Shown here piece after piece: positions 28,960-38,626 of a stretch of DNA of 64,000 bases. The translations under genes and the position numbers were made by a program. Every line of letters begins with the position of its first letter. Within the stretch, counting starts at the first letter, position 1. Origin of the DNA: Bordetella holmesii ATCC 51541 (GTDB taxonomy: Bacteria > Pseudomonadota > Gammaproteobacteria > Burkholderiales > Burkholderiaceae_B); contig CP007494.1 in the NCBI GenBank assembly GCA_000612485.1, forward strand, positions 124,001 through 188,000. The letters are read 5' to 3'. The notes beneath the pieces are model-generated. The model was not told where the DNA came from. It saw only the letters and a program-made list of their open reading frames with translations, and did not search any database.

Positions 28960-29267
28960 GCCCGAGTGGTGAAATCGGTAGACACAAGGGACTTGAACAA
29001 TTTGAGCCCTCCGGAGGAAACTCCAGAGGTGAAGCCCGTCAAATTCGGCGAACGCCCTGGATGCCCCGGCATCCGAGCCAACGCCGAGCCAAGCCCAGGC
29101 CCCGGCCCGGGAAGGTGTAGAGAGCAGACGGCGGGCACCTAAGGCTGCAAGGCTAAGGTGAAGGCGTGCTCCAGACCACCAACAGCGCGCGCTGGCGGCG
29201 AAAGCCGAAGTGGTAAGAAAATCCCTCGCCGCAAGGCGTGCCGGTTCGATTCCGGCCTCGGGCACCA
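28960..29267 (+). tRNA. tRNA-Leu, anticodon UAA, interrupted by a group I intron
   Basis: Two exons, 28960-28994 (35 nt) and 29218-29267 (50 nt), make an 85-nt tRNA. Acceptor GCCCGAG pairs with CTCGGGC and is followed by ACCA; the D-arm is TGGTGAAATCGGTAGACAC. The anticodon stem AGGGA/TCCCT closes a loop CTTAAAA only when the exons are joined, placing the intron between U34 and A35 of anticodon UAA. That is the same site as the tRNA-Leu(UAA) introns of cyanobacteria and plastids. The long variable arm and T-arm CCGGTTCGATTCCGG lie in exon 2. The 5' exon alone has no complete stem, so standard tRNA finders may miss the gene. Confidence 0.93.
28995..29217 (+). ncRNA. Group I intron (IC3-like) in tRNA-Leu(UAA), 223 nt, no ORF
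   Basis: The 5' splice site gives a U-G wobble: exon end CTT pairs with GAG of the guide (at 29004-29006) and exon GGG with the following CCC, leaving one A bulged. The core closely resembles the Azoarcus tRNA-Ile intron as I remember it: GTCAAATTCGGCGAA, AACGCCGAGCCAAGC, GAAGGTGTAGAGA (R element) and AGACGGCG...CACCTAAGGC. In helix P7 the Azoarcus pairing GACUA/UAGUC is replaced by GAGCA/UGCUC (29122-29126 with 29167-29171), a compensated change. P2 and P9 end in GAAA loops, and the last base is G, as required. Probably self-splicing in vitro; no homing endonuclease is encoded. Confidence 0.9.
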
Positions 29268-29277
29268 ATTCTCTGCC

Positions 29278-29307
29278 AATAGACCTCAACACGAGGTCTA
29301 TTTTTTT
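29278..29307 (+). terminator. Rho-independent terminator after tRNA-Leu
   Basis: Stem AATAGACCTC / GAGGTCTATT with a five-base loop followed by a T run, ten bases after the tRNA 3' end. Ends the tRNA-Ser/tRNA-Leu transcript. The following ~240 bases up to the amidase end hold nothing I can identify. Confidence 0.9.
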
Positions 29308-29548
29308 ATCCGAAACCCAACTCCCATGCAGCTTTACGGGCACCCATCGGCCGCCCAAGTCAACGCATAGCGCCCTACCTTGCAAGACCTCCCCTGAAGA
29401 TGTACCTCGCCCCTTTCAGGTCACAGGAAACGATCCCGACGTGCAGGCGATCGACGCACGGAGATGCCGTGCTGCCGGACCGTCGGGATTCCCGAACGCT
29501 AAGGGCTACATCAATAGAACTTGGATCGTAGGCCGTGTGCAGCCGCGT

Positions 29549-30979
29549 CTACGGCAGGTTGGCAGGCCGGCGATGGAACCACGGCCGGGCCGCCTCGAGC
29601 TGGCCAGCTAGACTAAACAGGAGAGCTTCTTCACCCTGCGCCGCAGCAAACTGCACGCCTATCGGCAGGCCCACGCTGTTCCAGTGCAGCGGAATGGACA
29701 TCGCCGGCTGCCCGCTGGCATTGAAGTATGGAAGGAAGGCGGTGTATTTCAACGTTGCGCTGCGATGCGCAACATAATCCTTGTCGGCCGCGTACACGCC
29801 CAGCTCTACCGGAGGGCTCGCCAGCGTGGGCGTCAACAAAACATCGTATTGGCGCATGAGGCGGCCCAAATGCCGGCCGGTGGTGTGCATCAGCGAGATC
29901 GCTTCGAAATACTCAACCGCGCTATGGCGACGGGCAAAATCGACGGCCGTGAAAATAGACAGTTCCAGGTCCTCTTCGGTGGCCTTGCGGCCCAGCGCCT
30001 GTTCCCGCGCCTGAACCGCAGACGCCGTGCCAGAAGCCACGATGAGGCGCATGGCGTGGCCGAAGCGTTCGTACTCGATGGCCGCTGGAAAGTCGATCGG
30101 CTCAACAATGTGCCCCAGCGACACGCACAGCGCGGCCACATCCTCCGCCGCGGCGACGCAATCCGGATGGGTGGTCTCGCCGGAAGGTGAGCGAGTGACA
30201 AGGCCTATCCGCAATCGGCGGGGCGCCTCCCCCACCGCTTTCAGATAAGAGCCGCCAAAAAGCGGAGCTGTGTACGGGGTGCCGTCATCCGCACCTTGGC
30301 TGAAATCCAACGCGGCGGCGCTATCGCGGACCGAGCGAGACACGACATGATCTCCAGCCAGGCCACCCCAGCCCTCGCCGCCATTGGGGCCGGTGGGCGT
30401 ACGCATGCGCGAAGGCTTAAAGCCGAACAGGCCGCAAGCCGAGGCAGGAATGCGCAAAGACCCGCCGCCGTCGCCGCCGTGAGCCACAGGGACAATACCG
30501 GCGGCAACAGACGCCGCTGCTCCACCGCTGGACCCGCCGCTGGAGCGCGAGATGTCCCACGGATTGCGGGTCGGTCCACCATAGGCAAGGGCCTCTGTCG
30601 TGCAGTTGACGGCGAACTCAGGCGTGGTCGTGGTGCCAAAGATGGCAAGCCCGGCGCGGCGATAACGCGTAACCAATTCAGAATCTTCGGAGGACACAAT
30701 CCCCTTGAAGAATCGAGAGCCATTGCTCAAGGGCATACCGACTGCGGTCGCGCCAATATCTTTCAACAGAAAAGGAACACCATAGAACGGTCCGCTACGC
30801 GACGCCTGTTCGATGCCCTTTTTGCCGATATCTTCGTCGTAGTAGGCAACGCAGTTAAAGACCGGATTCCGAGTTCTGATGCGTGCAATAGCTTCCTGCA
30901 GGAGCTCTGTCGGCGACGTTTCACCGCGCCGAACCGCCGAGGCCAGGTCAAGGCCGTCACAGTTTTCGTATGTATTCAT
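29549..30979 (-). CDS. Amidase signature family protein
   Basis: 476 residues from [14 protein letters not shown] (a longer reading from 31021 runs through a poly-A tract and is rejected). Ser-cisSer-Lys triad: Lys in [15 protein letters not shown], the Ser pair in [18 protein letters not shown] and [20 protein letters not shown]. It hydrolyses an amide, perhaps aryl or short-chain; substrate unknown. Intact. The IS1001-like element is inserted just upstream (31015), between this gene and glnB's terminator, so its native promoter may have been displaced or replaced. Confidence 0.9.
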   Translation of the reverse strand: MNTYENCDGLDLASAVRRGETSPTELLQEAIARIRTRNPVFNCVAYYDEDIGKKGIEQASRSGPFYGVPFLLKDIGATAVGMPLSNGSRFFKGIVSSEDSELVTRYRRAGLAIFGTTTTPEFAVNCTTEALAYGGPTRNPWDISRSSGGSSGGAAASVAAGIVPVAHGGDGGGSLRIPASACGLFGFKPSRMRTPTGPNGGEGWGGLAGDHVVSRSVRDSAAALDFSQGADDGTPYTAPLFGGSYLKAVGEAPRRLRIGLVTRSPSGETTHPDCVAAAEDVAALCVSLGHIVEPIDFPAAIEYERFGHAMRLIVASGTASAVQAREQALGRKATEEDLELSIFTAVDFARRHSAVEYFEAISLMHTTGRHLGRLMRQYDVLLTPTLASPPVELGVYAADKDYVAHRSATLKYTAFLPYFNASGQPAMSIPLHWNSVGLPIGVQFAAAQGEEALLFSLAGQLEAARPWFHRRPANLP

Positions 30980-31014
30980 GGTTTGAATGGAGTAGTCAGG
31001 GGCAAAAAAAAAAA

Positions 31015-32320
31015 GGTTCATCGCGGAATAGCGTGGAGCCGTGCTTGATTGCCGTTACGCTTGATCCTTGATTTTTCAAGGATCAAGGCCGGGATCATGC
31101 TGGACCGCAAGACGATCGAGAGGTTGGGTGGGTGGGAAGGTTATCGGGTGGAGCGGGTCGTGTGGCCTGAAGGTGAGAGCCGGACGGTCACGATTTACCT
31201 GAAGCCTTCAGCGCGAACGATGCACTGCGAGCACTGCGGCAACCGATGTCGGCAGGTGCATGAGACGACCACGCGCCGGGTGCGGGATCTGCCGCTAATG
31301 GCGCTGCGAGTGACGCTGGTAGTGCCGCGTCGGCGGGTCTGGTGCGAGCAGTGCGGTGGACCGCATCTGGAGAGGCTGAGCTGGCTGGGCCGTTACCAGC
31401 GAGTGACCGACCGGCTGGCCGAGGCGGTCAGCCAGTTGCTTGAGTCCAGCAACATTCTGGCCGTGGCGCGCTTCTTCCAACTGGGTTGGCACACGGTCAA
31501 GGCGCTGGACAAGGCCCTGCTGCGACGGGCGATCCAAGAGCCGGACTGGAGCCAGATCCACTACCTAGCGATGGACGAGTTCGCTCTACACAAGGGCCAT
31601 CGTTATGCCACGGTCGTTGTCGATCCGATCCGCCGTCAGGTGCTATGGATCGGTGATGGCCGCTCGCGCGAGACGGCCAGAGCCTTCTTCGAACAACTGC
31701 CAACTGGGGTTGCCCAGCAGATCCGGGCCGTAGCGATCGACATGACGACGGCCTATGAGCTGGAGATCCAGGCCAACTGCCCCAACGCCGAGATCGTCTA
31801 CGACCTGTTCCACGTCGTGGCCAAGTACGGCCGTGAAGTGATAGACCGGGTGCGTGTAGACCAAGCGAACCAGTTGCGGCACGACAAGCCGGCCCGCCGG
31901 GTGATCAAGTCCAGTCGCTGGCTACTGCTGCGCAATCGCAAAAACCTCGATCCGTGCCAATCGGTAAAGTTGGACGAGTTGCTCCAGGCCAACCAGCCCT
32001 TGCTCACCGCTTATCTGATGCGCGATGAGCTCAAACAGCTGTGGTTCTACCAACACCCCGGCTACGCCCGCCAGGCATGGGATCACTGGCTGCAACAGGC
32101 TCGGGGCAGCGGCATCGCCGCCTTGGCTCACTTCGCGCTCAAGCTAAAAGCCTATCTGCACGGGATTCTGTCTCGCTGTCGCCACCGGCTCAACACCAGC
32201 ATCGTCGAGGGCATCAACAACACCATCAAAGTCATCAAGCGCCGCGCCTACGGCTACCGCGATCAGGAGTACTTCTTCCTCAAGATCCGGTCTGCATTCC
32301 CCGGTATTCCTCGATGAACC
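31015..32320 (+). mobile_element. ISL3-family element, IS1001-like (1,306 bp)
   Basis: Length 1,306 bp and a 406-residue transposase match IS1001 of B. parapertussis and its B. holmesii relative. Ends are imperfect inverted repeats: left GGTTCATCGCGGAATA, right (inward) GGTTCATCGAGGAATA. It sits within a poly-A tract: 11 A on the left, C plus eight A on the right, so the target duplication is hidden in A residues. The right-hand A run is the T tract of the glnB terminator. Confidence 0.93.
31097..32317 (+). CDS. tnpA: ISL3-family transposase (IS1001 type)
   Basis: 406 residues from MLDRKTIERLGGWEGYRVER. An N-terminal zinc finger (HCEHCGNRC, then CEQCGGPHLE) is followed by an HTH and the ISL3 catalytic domain with DEFALHKGHRYATVVVDPIR, VAIDMTTAYELEIQ and IVEGINNTIKVIKRRAYGYR. 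Complete and presumably active. Orientation is opposite to both neighbours, glnB and the amidase. Confidence 0.94.
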   Translation: MLDRKTIERLGGWEGYRVERVVWPEGESRTVTIYLKPSARTMHCEHCGNRCRQVHETTTRRVRDLPLMALRVTLVVPRRRVWCEQCGGPHLERLSWLGRYQRVTDRLAEAVSQLLESSNILAVARFFQLGWHTVKALDKALLRRAIQEPDWSQIHYLAMDEFALHKGHRYATVVVDPIRRQVLWIGDGRSRETARAFFEQLPTGVAQQIRAVAIDMTTAYELEIQANCPNAEIVYDLFHVVAKYGREVIDRVRVDQANQLRHDKPARRVIKSSRWLLLRNRKNLDPCQSVKLDELLQANQPLLTAYLMRDELKQLWFYQHPGYARQAWDHWLQQARGSGIAALAHFALKLKAYLHGILSRCRHRLNTSIVEGINNTIKVIKRRAYGYRDQEYFFLKIRSAFPGIPR

Positions 32321-32326
32321 CAAAAA

Positions 32327-32348
32327 AAACGCCGCGGATGCGGCGTTT
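32327..32348 (-). terminator. glnB terminator
   Basis: Stem AAACGCCGC/GCGGCGTTT with loop GGAT and, on the minus strand, a run of T immediately after. 24 bases past the glnB stop. IS1001 inserted in its T tract, leaving at least eight T. Confidence 0.85.
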
Positions 32349-32372
32349 CCTGGCAAACCGAGTGACAACGAT

Positions 32373-34379
<2,007 letters not shown>

Positions 34380-34415
34380 GAACGACGATTCCAATGCAGA
34401 CAAAGGGATGTGAAA

Positions 34416-35735
34416 TTATCGCATGGCCGACTCGTCCCAGCCCGCGTCCGCCGGCGCCTGCTCCAGACGCGCGTGCCGCAGGGCGGTCTGGCCCAGTTGG
34501 CCGGAAAAGGCACTGAGGTCCGCGCCGGAAGGCTGCTGATAGAGCCTGAGGCCGAGTTCGGGGAGAATAGCCAGAAGATGGTCGAAAATGTCGCCTTGTA
34601 TGCGCTCATACTCGACCCAGGCCGTCAGTGCCGTGAAGCAATAAACCTCCACGGGGATGCCTTCGGCCTGGGGCTCCATCATGCGCACCATCATGGCCAT
34701 GTCCTGCCGCACCTCGGGATGCTGGCGCAGGTATGCCAGCCCGTAGGCGCGGAACGTGCCGATATTGGTCAGTCGCCGCCGGTTGGCCGGCACCTGGGCC
34801 AGATCTCCCAGGGTCTGGTTGGCCCGAGCCAGATCGTGTTCTTTGGCCTCGAGATAATCGTGCAGCAGCCGAAAGCGCATCAGGCACTGCGACTCGGCGG
34901 TGTCCAGAAAACGCACCGAGGTGGCATCGATGCGCAATGTGCGTTTGATACGCCGCCCGCCCGATTCGAACATCTGGCGGTAGTTGCGATAGCTTTCGGA
35001 AAACAGCTTATAGGTCGGCACGGTGGTTACCGTGTTGTCCCAGTTCTGCACCTTGACCGTGTGCAGCGCGATGTCTTTGACGAAGCCATCGGCGTTGGCC
35101 TGCGGCATCTCGATCCAGTCGCCGATGCGCAGCATGTCGTTGGAGGTCAGTTGCGTGCTGGCCACCAGCGACAACAACGTGTCCTTGAACACCAGCAGCA
35201 GCACGGCGGACAGCGCCCCCAGGCCGGAAATCATCCACAGTGGCGAGCGGTCCATCAGGATCGACAGCACCAGCACCACGCAAATGGCCACCATGACGAG
35301 CTTGGTGATCTGGATATAGCCCTTGATGGAGCGGGTCTGCGCGCGCGTGGTGGCCGAGTAGGTGTCCTGCCAGGCGCTGAGCACGCCGCTGACGGCCACG
35401 AACACGCAGATCCAGGCCCCGGCATGCGCCAGTCGGCCGACCAGCGTGACGACGCGTTCGGCATGAGGCACCAGACCGATACCTACCGACACCACCGCAA
35501 ATGGCACGGCGTACCAAAGGTTGTGGTAGGCCCGGCGGCGCAGCAAGGCCTTGTCCCAGTCCTCATGCCCGGACGCACGCAGCAGGCGATGGGCGAAATA
35601 GAGCACCAGGCGCGCCACGACCCACTGGACGAAAAGCGCCGCCACAACAAGCACGGCCACGCCGACCAGGGTCTGCGCCCAGGGCTGGCCAGGGGTGTAC
35701 TCGTCCAGGGTTGCGGCCACGGTCTGCCACTGCAT
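34416..35735 (-). CDS. MscS-family mechanosensitive channel (YbdG/MscM type)
   Basis: 439 residues from [16 protein letters not shown]. Five membrane segments at about 20-200, the last being the pore helix ([20 protein letters not shown]). The MscS beta domain follows with [20 protein letters not shown] and [19 protein letters not shown], then the larger cytoplasmic domain typical of YbdG. It protects against osmotic downshift in the inner membrane. Intact; divergent from argH. Confidence 0.9.
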   Translation of the reverse strand: MQWQTVAATLDEYTPGQPWAQTLVGVAVLVVAALFVQWVVARLVLYFAHRLLRASGHEDWDKALLRRRAYHNLWYAVPFAVVSVGIGLVPHAERVVTLVGRLAHAGAWICVFVAVSGVLSAWQDTYSATTRAQTRSIKGYIQITKLVMVAICVVLVLSILMDRSPLWMISGLGALSAVLLLVFKDTLLSLVASTQLTSNDMLRIGDWIEMPQANADGFVKDIALHTVKVQNWDNTVTTVPTYKLFSESYRNYRQMFESGGRRIKRTLRIDATSVRFLDTAESQCLMRFRLLHDYLEAKEHDLARANQTLGDLAQVPANRRRLTNIGTFRAYGLAYLRQHPEVRQDMAMMVRMMEPQAEGIPVEVYCFTALTAWVEYERIQGDIFDHLLAILPELGLRLYQQPSGADLSAFSGQLGQTALRHARLEQAPADAGWDESAMR

Positions 35736-35845
35736 TGTCAAAGCTTGCTCCTTGCGTCGGGGTCCTTGCAGCCACATTATCCGATATCGCGGGCGGCAAA
35801 GCCCGCGCGCCAGTATGCCTTCAAGGCCCTATAATTCTCGACATC

Positions 35846-37258
35846 ATGGCAAATAATCCCTCCCAACAAGACCAGTTCGCCAACAAGGCCCAAGCCTGGT
35901 CCGCGCGATTCTCCGAACCCGTCTCCGATCTCGTCAAGCGCTACACCGCGTCGGTGGATTTCGACAAGCGCCTGGCGCGCCACGACATTCGCGGCTCACT
36001 GGCCCATGCCGACATGCTGGCCGCCCAGGGCATCATTTCCGCCCAGGATCTGGCCGACATTCAACGGGGCATGCAGCAGATTCTCTCCGAGATAGACGCG
36101 GGCAGCTTTCAGTGGCTGCTCGACCTCGAAGACGTCCACCTGAACATCGAAAAACGCCTCGTGGAACTGGTGGGCGATGCGGGCAAACGCCTGCACACCG
36201 GCCGCTCGCGCAACGACCAGGTCGCCACGGACATCCGTTTGTGGCTGCGCGATGAGATCGACATCCTGATCGGTCTGCTGCGCCAGTTGCGCCATGCGCT
36301 AGCCACAGTGGCGCTGGACAACGCAGCCACCATCATGCCGGGCTTCACCCATCTGCAGGTGGCCCAGCCGGTCACCTTCGGCCATCATCTGCTGGCCTAC
36401 GCCGAGATGTTCGGCCGCGATGCCGAGCGACTGGCCGATTGCCGCAAGCGGGTCAATCGCCTGCCGCTAGGCGCAGCCGCCCTGGCGGGCACGTCCTATC
36501 CGATCGACCGCGAGCGCGTGGCCCACAGCCTGGACTTCGACGGCGTGTGCCGCAACTCGCTCGACGCCGTATCCGACCGCGACTTCGCCATCGAATTCTG
36601 CGCCGCCGCCGCTCTGATCATGACGCACGTCTCGCGCCTGTCCGAAGAACTGGTGCTCTGGATGAACCCGCGCGTGGGTTTTATCGACTTGGCTGATCGT
36701 TTCTGCACCGGCAGCTCCATCATGCCGCAGAAGAAAAACCCTGACGTCCCCGAACTGGCGCGCGGCAAGACCGGCCGGGTCAACGGCCATCTGGTCGCCC
36801 TGTTGACCCTGATGAAAGGCCAGCCCCTGGCCTACAACAAGGACAACCAGGAAGACAAGGAAGGCCTGTTCGACACCGTTGATACGGTGCGCGACACGCT
36901 GACCATCTTTGCCGACATGGCCGGTGGCATCAAGGTCAAGCCTGACAACATGCGCGCCGCCGCGCTACAGGGTTTCGCCACGGCCACCGATCTGGCTGAT
37001 TACCTGGTCAAACGCGGCCTGCCCTTTCGCGACGCCCACGAAGTCGTTGCCCACGCGGTGCGCGATTGCGAACGGCGCGGCTGCGACCTGGCCGATCTCA
37101 CGCTCGATGAGCTCAAGGCCTACCACCCCTCCATCGGGGCCGACATCCATGAGGTGCTGACCCTGGAAGGCTCGGTGGCCGCGCGCAAGCATATCGGTGG
37201 CACCGCCCCTGAGCGCGTGCGCATTGAAGCCCAGAGGGTCATCGAAGAAAGCGCCTGA
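35846..37258 (+). CDS. argH: Argininosuccinate lyase
   Basis: 470 residues from [19 protein letters not shown]. Signature [20 protein letters not shown] holds the catalytic Ser loop; [13 protein letters not shown] and [14 protein letters not shown] are substrate-binding stretches. It catalyses the last step of arginine synthesis, argininosuccinate to arginine plus fumarate. Intact, with a good terminator downstream. A longer in-frame reading from 35501 is rejected. Confidence 0.97.
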   Translation: MANNPSQQDQFANKAQAWSARFSEPVSDLVKRYTASVDFDKRLARHDIRGSLAHADMLAAQGIISAQDLADIQRGMQQILSEIDAGSFQWLLDLEDVHLNIEKRLVELVGDAGKRLHTGRSRNDQVATDIRLWLRDEIDILIGLLRQLRHALATVALDNAATIMPGFTHLQVAQPVTFGHHLLAYAEMFGRDAERLADCRKRVNRLPLGAAALAGTSYPIDRERVAHSLDFDGVCRNSLDAVSDRDFAIEFCAAAALIMTHVSRLSEELVLWMNPRVGFIDLADRFCTGSSIMPQKKNPDVPELARGKTGRVNGHLVALLTLMKGQPLAYNKDNQEDKEGLFDTVDTVRDTLTIFADMAGGIKVKPDNMRAAALQGFATATDLADYLVKRGLPFRDAHEVVAHAVRDCERRGCDLADLTLDELKAYHPSIGADIHEVLTLEGSVAARKHIGGTAPERVRIEAQRVIEESA

Positions 37259-37279
37259 GCGCACGTTCGGCGCAATGCA

Positions 37280-37313
37280 AAGTGGGCCCCACACGTGGGG
37301 CCCACTTGCTTTT
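37280..37313. terminator. Terminator between argH and the nitroreductase gene
   Basis: Perfect 13-bp stem (AAGTGGGCCCCAC / GTGGGGCCCACTT) with a two-base centre, followed by GCTTTT on the plus strand. Serves argH; the end of the convergent nitroreductase gene abuts it. Confidence 0.88.
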
Positions 37314-37933
37314 CAGACCTCGGGCGCCTGGCTGCCGGCGGCTGGTTCAGCCCCCGTCCAGTCGCTCAGAAAATCGTGGAAATCCGGGCGCTCGTGTTGC
37401 GGCACGGCGCAAGCTGGTGTGCCGATGGCCAGATAGCCCAGAAAACGATAGTCCAGCGGGTCGAGGCCAAGGATCTCCTGCACTTCTTCAACATATGTGC
37501 CCAGGCCCGCGCTCCAGAAAGCACCGTAGCCCAGCATATGGGTAGCGTTGAGGATGTTCATCACCGCCGCGCCGGCAGCCAGCACCTGCTCCTGCTCGCA
37601 CACCTTGGAGTTGTGGTCGATCTTGGCCGCCAGGGCCAGAAACAGCGGGACATCCGCCATCCAGGCGCGCACCGACTTTTCTTTCTCGGGGGTCATGCGC
37701 GCGTCGCCACTACGCTTGACCGCATCCAGCGCCACGTCGGCAAAACGGGCAATCGCATCACCTTGGATGCGCACAAAGCGCCAGGGGCGCAAGGCACCAT
37801 GGTCGGGCGCACTCATGGCGGCTTGAAGGATCAGGGCCTGCTCATCAGGCTTGGGGGCCGGACCGCGGAGAAATTTCACGGAACGGCGGGTATTCAGCGC
37901 ATGCAGGGCGGGTTGAGTCAGGGCGTCGGTCAT
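37313..37933 (-). CDS. Nitroreductase-family protein (YdjA-like)
   Basis: 206 residues from MTDALTQPALHALNTRRSVK. FMN-binding pattern RRSVKFLRGPAP, then AAMSAPDHGALRPWRFVRIQ, and the C-terminal LGYLAIGTPACAVPQHERPD. Short form typical of YdjA. Uses NAD(P)H and FMN; substrate unknown. Intact; about 160 bases of unassigned DNA separate it from the MerR gene. Confidence 0.9.
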   Translation of the reverse strand: MTDALTQPALHALNTRRSVKFLRGPAPKPDEQALILQAAMSAPDHGALRPWRFVRIQGDAIARFADVALDAVKRSGDARMTPEKEKSVRAWMADVPLFLALAAKIDHNSKVCEQEQVLAAGAAVMNILNATHMLGYGAFWSAGLGTYVEEVQEILGLDPLDYRFLGYLAIGTPACAVPQHERPDFHDFLSDWTGAEPAAGSQAPEV

Positions 37934-38090
37934 GGGGCTCGAATAGGTACGGATTGCGGCTATGGTAGCAAGCTGCAATATGCCGGCCCGTCAGTCCGGG
38001 CCAATCAATGAGAAACATTCCTATTGTAAAGCCCTACCCCGGCGGCGACCTTAGCTCCCCGCTCGGCCGCGGGGGTATTGCCGCGCCCGT

Positions 38091-38525
38091 TCAACCCAGG
38101 TGAGTGTGGCGCTGCGGCCTTTCCTCGACCTGCATCTCTGACAGGCCATGCAGAATGCCGCAGTCCTCCGCATCCTGACGCGCCGAGCCGCAGCGCTGGC
38201 GCAAGTCGCTCAGCTGCTCTCGGAGCTGGGTGAGCTCGGCAATACGGGCATCGACATGGGCGATATGCTCATCGAACAGTTCGTTGATACCCCCACAGCC
38301 TGCCTGATGGTTGTCGGCCAGGCTGAGAATGGCGCGGATTTCGTCCTGAGTCATGTCCAGCGCGCGGCAATTGCGGATCAGCCGCAGCCGCTCCAGATGC
38401 AGTTGCCCATAACTGCGGTAGTTGTTCATGCCGCGCTCGGGCGCGGGCAGCAACCCTTCACGCTCGTAATAGCGTACGGTTTCCACCGTGGTGGCAGCTG
38501 CCTTGGCTAATTCGCCGATTTTCAT
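38091..38525 (-). CDS. MerR-family metal-responsive regulator (CadR/PbrR type)
   Basis: 144 residues from MKIGELAKAAATTVETVRYY. An HTH, then a dimerisation helix, then metal-site cysteines in HQAGCGGINE, LRQRCGSARQDAEDCGI, matching the three-Cys pattern of CadR/PbrR. The tail has HTHLG. It binds the 19-bp spacer promoter in front of the divergent P-type ATPase gene and activates it with Cd, Pb or Zn. Intact. Confidence 0.92.
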   Translation of the reverse strand: MKIGELAKAAATTVETVRYYEREGLLPAPERGMNNYRSYGQLHLERLRLIRNCRALDMTQDEIRAILSLADNHQAGCGGINELFDEHIAHVDARIAELTQLREQLSDLRQRCGSARQDAEDCGILHGLSEMQVEERPQRHTHLG

Positions 38526-38547
38526 AGGAAACTCCGGATCGGAAGGC

Positions 38548-38578
38548 TTGACCCTATAGTAACTCCAGGGTGTGCAAT
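38548..38578 (+). promoter_or_regulatory. MerR-type promoter of the metal-ATPase gene
   Basis: -35 TTGACC (38548-38553), 19-base spacer, -10 TGCAAT (38573-38578). Overlapping dyad ACCCT...AGGGT (38551-38555 and 38567-38571) is the regulator site. The over-long spacer is the mark of promoters that MerR proteins untwist on metal binding. Confidence 0.88.
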
Positions 38579-38626
38579 GCCAACATACCCTGTGCTCCAA
38601 CTGGGGACGCAACATACGGAATCATC

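Noticed and set aside
28960..28994. Reading the tRNA-Leu halves as two tRNA fragments left by an integration event
   Set aside because: The intervening 223 bases have a full group I core with a compensatory P7 pair and correct splice-site bases; no integrase or att repeat is present.
28939..29370. Short ORFs across the tRNA-Leu region
   Set aside because: They are accidental readings of tRNA exons and the intron; in particular the intron has no homing-endonuclease gene.
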